A stretch of 64,000 nucleotides of DNA from Mycolicibacterium grossiae (GCF_008329645.1 NZ_CP043474.1:2356001-2420000), one strand, 5' to 3'; positions 38,464 to 50,589 are shown, numbered from the stretch's first letter. Notes: generated from the letters alone by a model not told the origin. Numbers and translations are program-made.

Positions 38464-39679
38464 GCCCACCGACGAACGTCGTCGCGGTCAGTTCCGGCTC
38501 GCCGGCCAGTTCGATCGCGTCGAGACGGGGGAGCAGCTCGGTGAAGAGGCTGTTCATCTCCATCCTCGCCAGCGCCGCGCCCAGGCAGAAGTGCACGCCG
38601 TAGCCGAACGAGAGGTGCTTGTTGGGGTCGCGGCCCACGTCGAAGCGGAACGGCTCGTCGAAGATCTCCTCGTCGCGGTTGCCCGACACGTACGCGAGGT
38701 ACACCGAGTCGCCCTTGGCGATCGGCACGCCGCGCACCTCGGTGTCCTCGGCCGCGGTCCGCATGAACTCCTTGACCGGCGTCGACCAGCGGATCATCTC
38801 CTCGACCGCCGTGCCCATCAGGCCCGGGTCGCGGCGCAGCCGCTCGCGTTCGCCGGGATTCGCGATCAGCGCGTGCAGGCCGCCGGAGATGGCGTCCTTG
38901 GTGGTGTCGTGGCCGGCGCTCGCGACGATGACGTAGTAGGAGACGGTGTCCATGTCGCTCAGCGGCCCGCCGTCGACGCGGCCGTTGGCGATCGCCGAAG
39001 CGAGATCGTCGGTCGGGGTCTCCCGGCGCGACGCGGTCAGGCGGGAGAAGTAGTCGAAGAAGTCGGCCAGCACCGCGAGCATGTCCTCGGGTGTCTTGCC
39101 GCGCTGGAACTCCTCGTCGTCGCCGCCGAACATCTCCTGGGTCAGCATGTGCATGCGGCCGTAGTCCTCCTCGGGCAGGCCGAGCAGCGACATGATCACG
39201 TACAGCGGGAACTGGACGGCGATGTCGGTGACGAAGTCGCATTCCGGGCCGATGTCGCGCATCTGGTCCACGTAGCGCTTGGCCAGCTCGTCGACGCGCA
39301 GCTTCAACGCCCGCATCGCCTTCGGCCGGAACCAGTCGGCGCCGATCGCGCGCACCTTGCGGTGGTGCGGATCGTCCATGTGGATCAGCGTGCGCAGGCC
39401 GATGCCCGCCTCCAGCTGGGCCTTCAGTACGTCGTCGGCCTCGGCCGTCGCGAGCAGCGGCCGCGGCTCGGACAGGAACAGATCGTTGGCCCGCTCGACC
39501 GCCATGATGTCGGCGTGCCGGGTGATCGCCCAGAACGGCCGGTACGGCGGATTGTCCACCCACGCAACGGGTTCGTGCGCCCGCAGATGGCTCAGCGCCG
39601 CGTGCAGCCGAGCGTCGTCGGCGTACGCCGACGGGTCTGCCAGGACCTTGGCCGCTTCGTCCATCGTGGGGGTGCTCAT
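38429..39679 (-). CDS. Cytochrome P450
   Basis: A 416-residue bacterial class I P450. The heme-binding loop is FGYGVHFCLGAALARME, with the axial Cys365. The oxygen-activation motif in helix I is VIVASAGHDTTKDAI, and the E-x-x-R helix is AVEEMIRWSTP. The N terminus has no membrane anchor. GAGGAGT lies just upstream of the ATG. The substrate is unknown; length and motifs fit the mycobacterial CYPs that use lipids or sterols, but no CYP family is assigned. No ferredoxin or reductase gene is adjacent. Confidence 0.95.
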   Translation of the reverse strand: MSTPTMDEAAKVLADPSAYADDARLHAALSHLRAHEPVAWVDNPPYRPFWAITRHADIMAVERANDLFLSEPRPLLATAEADDVLKAQLEAGIGLRTLIHMDDPHHRKVRAIGADWFRPKAMRALKLRVDELAKRYVDQMRDIGPECDFVTDIAVQFPLYVIMSLLGLPEEDYGRMHMLTQEMFGGDDEEFQRGKTPEDMLAVLADFFDYFSRLTASRRETPTDDLASAIANGRVDGGPLSDMDTVSYYVIVASAGHDTTKDAISGGLHALIANPGERERLRRDPGLMGTAVEEMIRWSTPVKEFMRTAAEDTEVRGVPIAKGDSVYLAYVSGNRDEEIFDEPFRFDVGRDPNKHLSFGYGVHFCLGAALARMEMNSLFTELLPRLDAIELAGEPELTATTFVGGLKHLPIRYSLR

Positions 39680-39804
39680 GACGACTCCTCGCTCTGCGCC
39701 GGGGCTGTTGACGCGTGTCGAGTGGAGCTTAGGAGCCGCCCGGCGGCGCGATGGCCGGATTGCGGGAATCGCCGCCGGGCGCCGCTGGCCTAGGCTCGGC
39801 GGTC

Positions 39805-41390
39805 GTGACCCCACTGCGGATCGGCCGGCTCACGATGGTCGTGGCCGCCTGCGTGGCGCTGATCCTCGGCTGCGGCCGAGAGACCGCCGCGCCGGCCACG
39901 CCACCGGCCGACCCGGCCGTGGTTCAGACCGCGGGTGGGTCCGTGCGCGGCGTGGTGGCCGACGACCACCGCTTCTTCGGCGGTCTGCCGTATGCCGCAC
40001 CGCCGGTGGGCCCGCTGCGCTGGCAGCCGCCCGCGCCCGCCGCCCCGTGGCCGTCCGAGCGCGACGCCACGAAGCTCGGGCCGCGCTGCATCCAGGACAT
40101 CGGCGACCTCGAGATGGGCAGGCAGACCGACGAGGACTGCCTGACGCTGAACGTGTGGACCCCGCCGGTGTCGACCAACCCGCGCGCGGTCCTGGTGTGG
40201 ATCCACGGCGGCGCCTTCATCAACGGCAGCGGCGGCATCTACGACTCGCGCTGGCTGGCCACCCGCGGCGACGTCGTCGTCGTGACGCTCAACTACCGGC
40301 TCGGCGCGCTGGGCTTCCTCGCCCACCCCGCCCTCGGCGCGCCCGGCGCCGTCGGCAATTACGGGCTGGCCGACCAGCAGGCTGCGCTGCGCTGGGTGCA
40401 CGACAACATCGCGGCCTTCGGCGGCGATCCCGACCGGGTCACGATCGCCGGCGAATCCGCGGGCGGCATGTCGGTGTGCGCGACCACCTCGTCGCCCCCG
40501 GATCGGCGGGACTGTTCCGGGCCGCCATCATCCAGAGCGGGCCGTGCCAGGCACAGCTGGCGCTCCCGGAGGCCGAACGCATCAGCATCGACTACGCACG
40601 CGACGCCGGCTGCGCGGACCCCGCGACCGCGGCCGCCTGCCTGCGGGCACTGCCGGTCAACCGGCTGCGCGACCCGGTGCGCTACTACCGGATCGGCGAG
40701 GACGCGCTGTCCGGGCCGGTGACCGGTAGCGCCGAGCTGCCCCGGGACCCGATGGCCGCGCTCGCGGCCGGCGACGCCGCGCGCGTCCCGGTGCTGATCG
40801 GCAGCAACCGCGACGAGTTCACGCTGTTCATGGCCCTGCAGTACCTCCGCGGCGAGGAGCTGGCCGGTGCGGACTACCCGCGCGTGCTGGCCGAGACGTT
40901 CGGCGGCCGCGACGCCGGCGCGGTCGCGGCGCGGTATCCGCTCGACCGCTTCGGTGGCAGCGCGCCGCTCGCCTACTCCGCGGCGGTCACCGACGCGGCG
41001 TTCGCCTGCGTCGACGCGCGCCTCGTCGACGACCTGGCACCGCATGCGCCGGTCTACGCCTACGAGTTCGACGATCCGCGCGCGCCGGCGCCGGAACCCT
41101 TCTACACGCTGCCGTTCCCGGTGGGCGCCAGCCACTCACTGGAGCTGCGCTACCTGTTCGACGTGGGCGGCGCGCGCCCGTTCACACCGGCCCAGCAGGT
41201 GCTGTCCGACCAGATGCTCGACTACTGGAGCGCGTTCGTCCGCGACGGCGAACCCGCCGTCGACGGCCTGCCGGAGTGGCCCCAGGCCTCCGACGGGCGG
41301 CGCCTGATCCTGCGACCGGAGGCCATCGGGGTGGCCGACGACTTCGCTCGCGTGCACCAGTGCGAGTTCTGGACGGGCATTCGACGCTGA
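39805..41390 (+). pseudogene. Type B carboxylesterase lipoprotein, interrupted by a frameshift
   Basis: The two halves of one esterase are in different frames. The first half has a signal peptide and lipobox (LILGC), then the type B fold: FFGGLPYAAPPVGPLRW, EDCLTLNVWTP, VLVWIHGGAFINGSG and the nucleophile elbow IAGESAGGM (Ser). The second half, two bases out of frame, continues LVAPGSAGLFRAAIIQSGPC and carries GSNRDEFTLF and the catalytic His (GASHSLELRYLF). The shift is at 40479-40482 in a GCGCG run; removing one GC restores SVCDHLVAPGS. It is either a true inactivation or an assembly error. A TAGGCT box 8 bases before the GTG suggests a leaderless start. Confidence 0.88.
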
Positions 41391-41516
41391 CTGCCCCGCC
41401 TTTCGCTCACCGCTGACCAGGCATTGCGCGCATTCGAGGTTTGCCGATCGGCGGTTCGGGCTACGGTCCGGCGACGGCCCGGCAGTGGCGCCGGGCGACG
41501 AGGGGACGGGACACGG

Positions 41517-42176
41517 ATGGCGGGCACGGTGGAGGCACTGTGGACCTACGTCGACGAACACCGCGCGCAGCTCCTGTTCGACAGCTACCAGCACGTCAGC
41601 GCCGTCGTGCAGAGCGTGCTGATCGCCACCGTCATCGGCGTGGCGATCGGCGTCGCCGCCTACCGCAGCCGCTGGGCGTCCGACCTCGCGACCACGACGT
41701 CGAGCGTCATCCTGACGGTCCCGGCCTTCGCGCTGCTCGGTCTGCTGATCCCGCTGTTCGGTCTCGGCGTCATCACCAGCGTCACCGCGCTGGTGCTGTA
41801 CTCGCTGCTGCCGATCATCCGGAACACCATCGTCGGCCTCAATGCCGTCGACCCCGCGCTCATCGATGCGGCGCACGGCATCGGCCTGAGCCGCCTGCAG
41901 ACGCTGCGCCGGGTGGAGCTGCGCCTGGTGTGGCCGTCGATCCTGTCCGCGATGCGGCTGTCCACCCAGATGTCGATGGGCGTGCTGGCGATCGCGGCGT
42001 ACGTCAAGGGGCCGGGGCTGGGCAACCTCATCTTCGCCGGCCTCGCGCGGGTCGGCAGTCCCACCGCGCTGCCGATGGCGCTCACCGGCACCCTGCTCAT
42101 CGTCATCCTCGCGCTCGCGCTCGACGCGGCGCTGGTCCTGCTCGGCCGCCTCACGACGTCGAAAGGCATTCAGTGA
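41517..42176 (+). CDS. Osmoprotectant ABC transporter permease (ProW/OpuCB-like)
   Basis: A 219-residue inner-membrane permease with about five or six helices. The binding-protein-dependent transport motif is YSLLPIIRNTIVGLNAVDPALIDAAHGIGLSRLQTLRRVELRLVWPSILSAMRLS, which contacts the ATPase. It is the first of four overlapping genes (permease, ATPase, permease, binding protein), the usual composition of glycine betaine/choline (OpuC/ProU-type) importers. The stop overlaps the next GTG by 4 bases. The substrate is inferred. Confidence 0.92.
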   Translation: MAGTVEALWTYVDEHRAQLLFDSYQHVSAVVQSVLIATVIGVAIGVAAYRSRWASDLATTTSSVILTVPAFALLGLLIPLFGLGVITSVTALVLYSLLPIIRNTIVGLNAVDPALIDAAHGIGLSRLQTLRRVELRLVWPSILSAMRLSTQMSMGVLAIAAYVKGPGLGNLIFAGLARVGSPTALPMALTGTLLIVILALALDAALVLLGRLTTSKGIQ

Positions 42177-43378
42177 CAACCTCCGCCGCGACCCTCCCCG
42201 CCCCGTCCGACGGACCCACCGGCGTCCGCATCCTGCTCGACCACGTGTCCAAGGTCTATCCCGGCTCGGACTCGCCGGCGGTCGACGACGTCTCGCTGGA
42301 CATCCCCGCCGGCGAGATCGTGGTGTTCGTGGGCCCGTCGGGCTGCGGCAAGACCACGACGATGCGGATGATCAACCGGCTCAGCGAGCCCACCTCGGGC
42401 CGCGTGCTCATCGGCGACGAGGATGCGCTGTCCATCAAGCCGACCCAGCTGCGCCGGTCGATCGGGTACGCCATCCAGCAGGCGGGGCTGTTCCCGCACA
42501 TGACCATCCGGCAGAACGTCGGCCTGGTGCCGGGCCTGCTGAAGTGGAGCCGCAAGAAGATCGACGAGCGCGTCGACCAACTGCTCGACACCGTCGGTCT
42601 GGAACCCCGCCAGTACGCCGAGCGCTACCCGCGGCAGCTGTCCGGCGGCCAGCAGCAGCGCGTCGGCGTGGCCCGCGCGCTGGCCGCCGACCCGCCGGTG
42701 CTGCTGATGGACGAGCCGTTCGGCGCCGTCGACCCCATCACCCGCAGCGCGCTGCAGGACGAGCTGCTGCGCCTGCAGGGCGAACTCGGCAAGACCATCG
42801 TGTTCGTCACGCACGACTTCGGCGAGGCCGTGAAGCTGGGGGACCGCATCGCCGTCCTCGGCCCGAAGTCGGCGGTGCTGCAGTACGACACCCCGCAGAC
42901 GATCCTCGCCAACCCCGCCGACGAGACCGTCGCCGGCTTCGTCGGGTCGGGCGCCTCGCTGCGCCAGCTCGGACTGCTGCGGGTCGAGGACGTCGCCCTG
43001 CGGACGCATCCCTCGGTCCGCGAGGACGACGGGGTGGACGCGGTGCGCGCCGCGCTGGCAGGCAGCGAGTTCGACTGGGCCGTGGTGCTCGACGCGCGGG
43101 ACCGCCCGGTGAGCTGGGTGCGCGAGAGCGAACTCGCCCACGCGAACGCGCTCGCCGACGTCACCGAGCACCTCGACGTCGTCAGCACCCGCGCCACGCT
43201 CGAGGACGCGCTGGAGGCCATCCTCGCCGAGCAGCACGCGTCGGCCGTGGTCGCCGACGCCGAGCACCGCTACGCCGGCGTCGTCACCCTGGACACGCTC
43301 ATCGACACCATCACCCGGCTGCGCAGCGAGGCGACGCACGAGGAAGCCGGCCCGACGGCGGAGCAGACCGGCCCGTGA
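42173..43378 (+). CDS. Osmoprotectant ABC transporter ATP-binding protein
   Basis: A 401-residue ATPase. Walker A is VGPSGCGKTTTM, the Q-loop is at IGYAIQQAGLFPHMT, the ABC signature is LSGGQQQRV, and Walker B is VLLMDEPFGAVDP. The C-terminal third (~residues 270-390) contains a CBS-type pair, LDVVSTRATLEDALEAILAEQHASAVVADAEHRYAGVVTLDTL. In OpuA-type importers this senses ionic strength. The GTG overlaps the permease stop, and its own stop overlaps the second permease. Confidence 0.94.
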   Translation: MTTSAATLPAPSDGPTGVRILLDHVSKVYPGSDSPAVDDVSLDIPAGEIVVFVGPSGCGKTTTMRMINRLSEPTSGRVLIGDEDALSIKPTQLRRSIGYAIQQAGLFPHMTIRQNVGLVPGLLKWSRKKIDERVDQLLDTVGLEPRQYAERYPRQLSGGQQQRVGVARALAADPPVLLMDEPFGAVDPITRSALQDELLRLQGELGKTIVFVTHDFGEAVKLGDRIAVLGPKSAVLQYDTPQTILANPADETVAGFVGSGASLRQLGLLRVEDVALRTHPSVREDDGVDAVRAALAGSEFDWAVVLDARDRPVSWVRESELAHANALADVTEHLDVVSTRATLEDALEAILAEQHASAVVADAEHRYAGVVTLDTLIDTITRLRSEATHEEAGPTAEQTGP

Positions 43379-44151
43379 CCGCCACCGACACCACCTCCGG
43401 CACCGCCACCGCGGTACGGGGCCGCGCCGAGCGGCTCCGGCTGCTGATCCAGCCCGCCCTGGTGCTGGTCGTCGGTGCCGCCGTGGTGTTCTGGGCGTTC
43501 GACCGCGACCTCACCGCCACCCAGCAGGAGAACGTCAACGCCGCGAACGTGGCCCTGTTGATCTGGCAGCACCTGCTCATCACGGCCGCGGTCACCGTGA
43601 TCGTGCTCGCCGTCGGGGTGCCGCTCGGCGTCCTGGTCACCCGGCCGGGTGCCCGGCGGTTGCGGCCGCTGGTGGTCGGCATCGCCAACGTCGGCCAGGC
43701 GGCGCCGGCCATCGGCCTGCTGGTGCTGCTGTTCCTGCTCACCGCGACGACCGGCTTCTGGATCGGCGTGCTGCCGATCGCGCTGTACTCGCTGCTCCCG
43801 GTGCTCTCCAGCACCATCCTCGGCATCGACGAGGTGGACGAGGCACTGGTCGACGCCGGCCGCGGGCAGGGACTGTCGCGCCGGTCGCTGCTGCTGCGGG
43901 TCGAGCTGCCGCTCGCGGTGCCCTACATCCTGGCCGGCCTGCGCACGTCGCTGGTGCTGGCCGTCGGCACCGCCACGCTGTCGTTCCTCGTCAACGCCGG
44001 CGGGCTCGGCATCCTCATCGACACCGGCTACAAGTTGCAGGACGACGTGACGCTGATCCTTGGCAGCGTGCTCGCGGTGTGCCTGGCACTGCTGGTCGAC
44101 TGGCTGGGCGGCCTGGCCGAGTACTTCCTCAACCCGAAGGGGCTGCGATGA
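43375..44151 (+). CDS. Osmoprotectant ABC transporter permease 2
   Basis: A 258-residue permease paralogous to the first gene of the set. It has about six helices. The coupling-loop motif is YSLLPVLSSTILGIDEVDEALVDAGRGQGLSRRSLLLRVELPLAVPYILAGLRTS. It has a longer N terminus (Thr-rich, ~20 residues) before the first helix. Two non-identical permeases per system are usual in OpuC-type transporters. The GTG and the next gene's ATG both overlap neighbouring stop codons, so the four genes form one coupled operon. Confidence 0.93.
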   Translation: MTATDTTSGTATAVRGRAERLRLLIQPALVLVVGAAVVFWAFDRDLTATQQENVNAANVALLIWQHLLITAAVTVIVLAVGVPLGVLVTRPGARRLRPLVVGIANVGQAAPAIGLLVLLFLLTATTGFWIGVLPIALYSLLPVLSSTILGIDEVDEALVDAGRGQGLSRRSLLLRVELPLAVPYILAGLRTSLVLAVGTATLSFLVNAGGLGILIDTGYKLQDDVTLILGSVLAVCLALLVDWLGGLAEYFLNPKGLR

Positions 44152-45125
44152 CCCGGGCGGGCCTGCGGGCGGTGCTCGCCGCGGTGTGCGCGGTGGGACT
44201 GGTGGGGTGCGGGCTGGGCTCCGGCAGCAGCGTCCCGCTGCGCGTCGGACCCGGCTCCATCCAACCGACGCCCGGCCTGAAGGGCGTCGAGATCACCGTC
44301 GGCTCGAAGGAGTACACCGAACAGGTCATCCTCGGCTACGTCCTGGAGTACGCGCTCTCGGCCGCCGGCGCCGACGTCCGCGACCTCACCGGGATCGTGG
44401 GTTCCCGGTCCACCCGGGAGGCGCAGCTGTCCGACCAGGTCGACGTCGCCTACGAGTTCACCGGCAACGCCTGGATCAACTACCTCGGCCACGAGCTGCC
44501 GATCCCCGACACCCGCAAGCAGTTCGAGTCCGTGCGCGACGAGGACTTGGCCCGCAACGACATGGTGTGGTTGGAACCGGGTCCGATGGACGACACCTAC
44601 GCGCTCGCCGCCAGCACGGCGACCATCGACCGGACCGGGGTGCGCACGCTCTCGCAGTACGCCGACCTGGTGCGTCGCGACCCGGCGGCGGCACGCACCT
44701 GCGTGGACACCGAATTCCGGGCGCGCCAGGACGGCTTCCCCGGCATGGCCGCGGCCTACGGCTTCGACGCGGCCCGCGCGCAGACGCCGATCCTGCAGGT
44801 CGGCATCATCTACCAGGCCACGGCCGACGCCACGCAGTGCGACTTCGGCGAGGTGTTCACCACCGACGGGCGCATCGCCGCGCTCGACCTGACGGTGCTC
44901 ACCGACGACAAGCAGTTCTTCGCGCACTACAACCCGTCGGTCACCATGAAGCGGTCCTTCTTCGAGGCGCACCCCGAGATCGCGGAGGTGACGGCCCCGG
45001 TGACCGCGGCGCTGACGAACGAGGCCATCATCGAGATGAACAAGCAGGTCGACGTCGACGGCCGGGACCCGAGCGTGGTGGCCCGGGACTGGATGGTCGC
45101 GAAGGGCTTCGTCACGGCCGAATGA
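44148..45125 (+). CDS. Osmoprotectant-binding lipoprotein (ProX/OpuCC-like)
   Basis: A 325-residue extracytoplasmic binding lipoprotein. The lipobox is VGLVGC at Cys21. The mature protein begins near the OpuAC-type fold with VEITVGSKEYTEQVILGYVLEYAL and DVAYEFTGNAWINYLG, the substrate-cage signature of choline/betaine binders. No conserved aromatic cage can be confirmed by eye. Being last in the operon, it delivers substrate to the two permeases. Confidence 0.93.
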   Translation: MTRAGLRAVLAAVCAVGLVGCGLGSGSSVPLRVGPGSIQPTPGLKGVEITVGSKEYTEQVILGYVLEYALSAAGADVRDLTGIVGSRSTREAQLSDQVDVAYEFTGNAWINYLGHELPIPDTRKQFESVRDEDLARNDMVWLEPGPMDDTYALAASTATIDRTGVRTLSQYADLVRRDPAAARTCVDTEFRARQDGFPGMAAAYGFDAARAQTPILQVGIIYQATADATQCDFGEVFTTDGRIAALDLTVLTDDKQFFAHYNPSVTMKRSFFEAHPEIAEVTAPVTAALTNEAIIEMNKQVDVDGRDPSVVARDWMVAKGFVTAE

Positions 45126-45489
45126 CGGCTCCCGGGGGCCGGCGCGCGGACGACTGCGCCGCTGGTCACGGGATTTGGCCGAGGGCAGATCGTCAGGCAT
45201 ACTGTTCGGGTTGCCTGCAGCCGGGACGTACCCTCACGGGTCCGCCGGGCACAGGCATGCGACCAGCACCCGTACGGGTGCATCCGGTCCCCACCTCGAG
45301 CGTGACGGATTTCCGACGCGGACGAGTGTGCGCGCGGGCGACACACCCGAGCGCGGGGGTCGGTGAACCACAGACAGGAAAACAGCGGCGGCACAGCTGC
45401 GCGCGACCGGGTTCCTCCCGGCGTGCCGGCGACACCAGGCCCATAAGGGTCCACCGAGTGTGGGCCACGAACAGTGAGGTAGGAGAAGC
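45126..45489 (+). other. Upstream/leader region of the S10 operon
   Basis: This 364-bp gap separates the ABC importer from rpsJ. It holds the promoter described below, then a ~280-base untranslated leader rich in G+C with several possible short stems. No coding sequence is seen. A long leader is usual for S10 operons and can carry autoregulatory structure, but none was recognised here. Confidence 0.6.
45175..45203 (+). promoter_or_regulatory. Putative promoter of the S10 operon
   Basis: TTGGCC (45175-45180) and CATACT (45198-45203) are separated by 17 bases, the ideal sigma-A spacing, and lie ~290 bp before rpsJ. Confidence 0.6.
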
Positions 45490-45795
45490 GTGGCGGGACA
45501 GAAGATCCGCATCAGGCTGAAGGCCTACGACCACGAGGCGATCGACGCCTCTGCGCGCAAGATCGTCGAGACGGTCACCCGGACGGGCGCGAGCGTGGTC
45601 GGCCCGGTGCCGCTGCCGACCGAGAAGAACGTGTACTGCGTCATCCGGTCCCCGCACAAGTACAAGGACTCGCGGGAGCACTTCGAGATGCGCACGCACA
45701 AGCGCCTCATCGACATCCTCGACCCGACGCCGAAGACCGTGGACGCTCTCATGCGCATCGATCTGCCGGCCAGCGTCGACGTGAACATCCAGTAG
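45490..45795 (+). CDS. rpsJ: 30S ribosomal protein S10
   Basis: A 101-residue S10, also the NusE antitermination factor. It begins [29 protein letters not shown] and ends with the family tail [30 protein letters not shown]. The GTG start is preceded by GGTAGGAG. It is the first gene of the S10 operon, 14 bp before rplC. Confidence 0.99.
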
Positions 45796-45809
45796 GAGAA
45801 CCAGAACTC

Positions 45810-46463
45810 ATGGCACGCAAGGGAATTCTGGGCACCAAGCTGGGCATGACGCAGGTGTTCGACGAGAACAACCGGGTCGTCCCGGTCACGGTCGTCAAGG
45901 CCGGCCCCAACGTGGTGACCCGCATCCGCACGACCGAGCGCGACGGCTACAGCGCCGTCCAGCTCGCCTACGGTGAGATCAGCCCCCGCAAGGTGACCAA
46001 GCCGGTCACCGGTCAGTACGCCGCCGCGGGCGTCAACCCGCGCCGCCACCTCGCCGAGCTGCGGCTCGACGACGAGGCCGCCGCCGCGGAGTACGAGGTC
46101 GGCCAGGAGCTGACCGCCGAGATCTTCGCCGACGGCACGTACGTCGACGTGACCGGCACCAGCAAGGGCAAGGGCTTCGCCGGCACGATGAAGCGGCACG
46201 GCTTCCGCGGCCAGGGCGCAGCCCACGGCGCGCAGGCCGTGCACCGGCGCCCCGGCTCGATCGGTGGCTGCGCCACCCCGGGTCGCGTCTTCAAGGGCAC
46301 CCGCATGTCGGGCCGCATGGGTAGCGACCGCGTCACCACGCAGAACCTGAAGGTGCACAAGGTCGACGCCGAGAACGGCGTCATCCTGATCAAGGGCGCC
46401 ATCCCCGGCCGCAACGGCGGACTCGTCGTGGTTCGCAGCGCGATCAAGCGAGGTGAGAAGTAA
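45810..46463 (+). CDS. rplC: 50S ribosomal protein L3
   Basis: A 217-residue L3 near the peptidyl transferase centre. Signatures are [21 protein letters not shown] and [42 protein letters not shown]. Its stop is immediately coupled to rplD (ATG at the last base of the stop). Confidence 0.99.
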   Translation: MARKGILGTKLGMTQVFDENNRVVPVTVVKAGPNVVTRIRTTERDGYSAVQLAYGEISPRKVTKPVTGQYAAAGVNPRRHLAELRLDDEAAAAEYEVGQELTAEIFADGTYVDVTGTSKGKGFAGTMKRHGFRGQGAAHGAQAVHRRPGSIGGCATPGRVFKGTRMSGRMGSDRVTTQNLKVHKVDAENGVILIKGAIPGRNGGLVVVRSAIKRGEK

Positions 46464-47131
46464 TGGCCAAGTCCATCGACGTTCGTACCCCGGGCGGTTC
46501 GAGCGAGGGCAGCGTCGAGCTGCCCGCCGAGCTGTTCGACGTGGAGCCGAACATCGCTCTGATGCACCAGGTGGTGACCGCGCAGCTCGCGGCCGCCCGC
46601 CAGGGCACGCACTCGACCAAGACCCGCGGTGAGGTCTCCGGCGGCGGCAAGAAGCCGTACCGCCAGAAGGGCACCGGCCGCGCCCGTCAGGGTTCGACCC
46701 GCGCACCGCAGTTCACCGGTGGTGGCACGGTGCACGGACCCAAGCCGCGCGACTACAGCGAGCGGACGCCCAAGAAGATGATCGCCGCCGCGCTGCGCGG
46801 TGCGCTGTCCGACCGGGCCCGCAACGACCGGATCCACGCGGTCACCGAGCTGATCAGCGGCCAGACGCCGTCGACCAAGGAGGCCAAGGCCTTCCTGGGC
46901 AGCCTCTTCGCCGATCGCACGCCCGGACGGCACAAGGTGCTCGTCGTCATCGGGCGCACCGACGAGGTGGGCACCCGCAGCGTGCGCAACCTGCCCGGCG
47001 TGCACGTCATCTCGCCGGACCAGCTCAACACGTACGACGTGCTCAACGCCGACGACGTGGTGTTCAGCGTCGAGGCGCTCAACGCCTACATCGCGCGGGC
47101 GAGCAAGACCAAGGAAGAGGTGTCGGCCTGA
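46463..47131 (+). CDS. rplD: 50S ribosomal protein L4
   Basis: A 222-residue L4 of the exit-tunnel region. The conserved basic loop is [57 protein letters not shown]. In other bacteria L4 represses the S10 operon; no target structure was identified here. It starts on the last base of the rplC stop, and ends on the first base of the rplW start. Confidence 0.99.
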   Translation: MAKSIDVRTPGGSSEGSVELPAELFDVEPNIALMHQVVTAQLAAARQGTHSTKTRGEVSGGGKKPYRQKGTGRARQGSTRAPQFTGGGTVHGPKPRDYSERTPKKMIAAALRGALSDRARNDRIHAVTELISGQTPSTKEAKAFLGSLFADRTPGRHKVLVVIGRTDEVGTRSVRNLPGVHVISPDQLNTYDVLNADDVVFSVEALNAYIARASKTKEEVSA

Positions 47132-47433
47132 TGGCTACCGTGACCGATCCCCGCGACATCATCCTGGCCCCGGTCATCTCCGAGAAGAGCTACGCCCTGA
47201 TCGAGGACAACGTGTACACGTTCGTCGTGCACCCGTCCTCGAACAAGACGCAGATCAAGATCGCGATCGAGAAGATCTTCGACGTCAAGGTCGACTCGGT
47301 GAACACGGCCAACCGGCAGGGCAAGCGCAAGCGCACCCGCACCGGCTACGGCCAGCGCAAGGGCACCAAGCGCGCCATCGTCACGCTGGCCGCGGGCAGC
47401 AAGCCGATCGACCTCTTCGGAGCGCCGGCCTGA
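47131..47433 (+). CDS. rplW: 50S ribosomal protein L23
   Basis: A 100-residue L23 at the tunnel exit, the docking site for trigger factor and SRP. The family body is [55 protein letters not shown]. The ATG overlaps the rplD stop, and rplB follows after 32 bp. Confidence 0.99.
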   Translation: MATVTDPRDIILAPVISEKSYALIEDNVYTFVVHPSSNKTQIKIAIEKIFDVKVDSVNTANRQGKRKRTRTGYGQRKGTKRAIVTLAAGSKPIDLFGAPA

Positions 47434-47465
47434 CGGGCCCGCGAAGGACTTAGGAAGACTTAGAG

Positions 47466-48302
47466 ATGGCTATTCGCAAGTACAAGCCGACGACCCCGGG
47501 TCGCCGCGGTTCGAGCGTCTCGGACTTCGCCGAGATCACCCGGTCGACGCCGGAGAAGTCGCTCGTCAAGCCGCTGCACGGCACCGGTGGCCGCAACGCG
47601 CACGGCCGCATCACCACCCGGCACAAGGGTGGCGGCCACAAGCGTGCGTACCGCGTGATCGACTTCCGTCGCCACGACAAGGACGGCGTCGACGCCAAGG
47701 TCGCGCACATCGAGTACGACCCCAACCGCACCGCGAACATCGCGCTGCTGCACTACCTGGACGGCGAGAAGCGCTACATCATCGCGCCGCAGGGTCTGCG
47801 TCAGGGCACGATCGTGGAGTCGGGCGCCAACGCCGACATCAAGCCGGGCAACAACCTGCCGCTGCGCAACATCCCCGCCGGTACGGTCATCCACGCCGTG
47901 GAGCTGCGCCCGGGCGGCGGCGCCAAGCTGGCCCGCTCCGCCGGCGTCAGCATCCAGCTGCTCGGCAAGGAGGGCACCTACGCGGCCCTGCGCATGCCCT
48001 CGGGTGAGATCCGCCGCGTCGACGTGCGCTGCCGCGCCACCGTCGGCGAGGTCGGCAACGCCGAGCAGGCGAACATCAACTGGGGCAAGGCTGGCCGCAT
48101 GCGGTGGAAGGGCAAGCGCCCCACCGTCCGCGGTGTCGTGATGAACCCGGTCGACCACCCGCACGGTGGCGGCGAGGGCAAGACCTCCGGTGGTCGCCAC
48201 CCGGTCAGCCCGTGGGGCAAGCCCGAGGGCCGCACCCGCAAGCCCAACAAGCCGAGCGACAAGCTCATCGTCCGACGCCGGCGCACCGGCAAGAAGCGCT
48301 AG
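47466..48302 (+). CDS. rplB: 50S ribosomal protein L2
   Basis: A 278-residue L2 required for subunit joining and peptidyl transfer. It begins [21 protein letters not shown] and includes the invariant [29 protein letters not shown] near the C terminus. It has the usual length for the family. rpsS follows after 13 bp. Confidence 0.99.
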   Translation: MAIRKYKPTTPGRRGSSVSDFAEITRSTPEKSLVKPLHGTGGRNAHGRITTRHKGGGHKRAYRVIDFRRHDKDGVDAKVAHIEYDPNRTANIALLHYLDGEKRYIIAPQGLRQGTIVESGANADIKPGNNLPLRNIPAGTVIHAVELRPGGGAKLARSAGVSIQLLGKEGTYAALRMPSGEIRRVDVRCRATVGEVGNAEQANINWGKAGRMRWKGKRPTVRGVVMNPVDHPHGGGEGKTSGGRHPVSPWGKPEGRTRKPNKPSDKLIVRRRRTGKKR

Positions 48303-48315
48303 GTAGGAGCCACCG

Positions 48316-49937
<1,622 letters not shown>

Positions 49938-49939
49938 TC

Positions 49940-50356
49940 ATGCTGATTCCCCGCAAGGTCAAGCACCGCAAGCAGCACCACCCCAAGCAGCGTGGGCTCG
50001 CCAGCGGCGGGACCTCGGTCAGCTTCGGTGACTACGGCATCCAGGCCCTCGGCCATGCCTACATCACCAACCGGCAGATCGAGTCGGCGCGTATCGCCAT
50101 CAACCGGCACATCAAGCGTGGCGGCAAGGTGTGGATCAACATCTTCCCGGACCGTCCGCTGACCAAGAAGCCCGCCGAGACCCGCATGGGTTCCGGTAAG
50201 GGTTCGCCGGAGTGGTGGGTCGCCAACGTCAAGCCCGGCCGCATCCTGTTCGAGCTGAGCTACCCGGACGAGAAGACCGCGCGCGAGGCCCTGACCCGCG
50301 CGATCCACAAGCTGCCGATCAAGGCACGCATCGTTACCAGAGAGGAGCAGTTCTGA
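49940..50356 (+). CDS. rplP: 50S ribosomal protein L16
   Basis: A 138-residue L16 that helps position tRNA at the A site. It begins [37 protein letters not shown] and includes [43 protein letters not shown]. The start lies 2 bases after the rpsC stop, and the stop overlaps the rpmC ATG. Confidence 0.99.
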   Translation: MLIPRKVKHRKQHHPKQRGLASGGTSVSFGDYGIQALGHAYITNRQIESARIAINRHIKRGGKVWINIFPDRPLTKKPAETRMGSGKGSPEWWVANVKPGRILFELSYPDEKTAREALTRAIHKLPIKARIVTREEQF

Positions 50357-50589
50357 TGGCAGTGGGAACCTCGCCTGGCGAACTGCGCGAGCTGACCGAC
50401 GACGAGCTGACCAGCCGTCTGCGCGAGTCGAAGGAAGAGCTGTTCAACCTTCGCTTCCAGATGGCCACCGGGCAGCTGGCGAACAACCGTCGGCTCCGCA
50501 CGGTGCGACAGGAGATCGCACGGGTATACACCGTGCTGCGGGAACGTGAGTTGGGTCTGGCCGCCGGACCCGGAGGTGAGGATTCGTAA
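50356..50589 (+). CDS. rpmC: 50S ribosomal protein L29
   Basis: A 77-residue two-helix L29 at the tunnel exit. The family helix pair is [57 protein letters not shown]. It overlaps the rplP stop and the rpsQ start by one base each. Confidence 0.98.
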   Translation: MAVGTSPGELRELTDDELTSRLRESKEELFNLRFQMATGQLANNRRLRTVRQEIARVYTVLRERELGLAAGPGGEDS

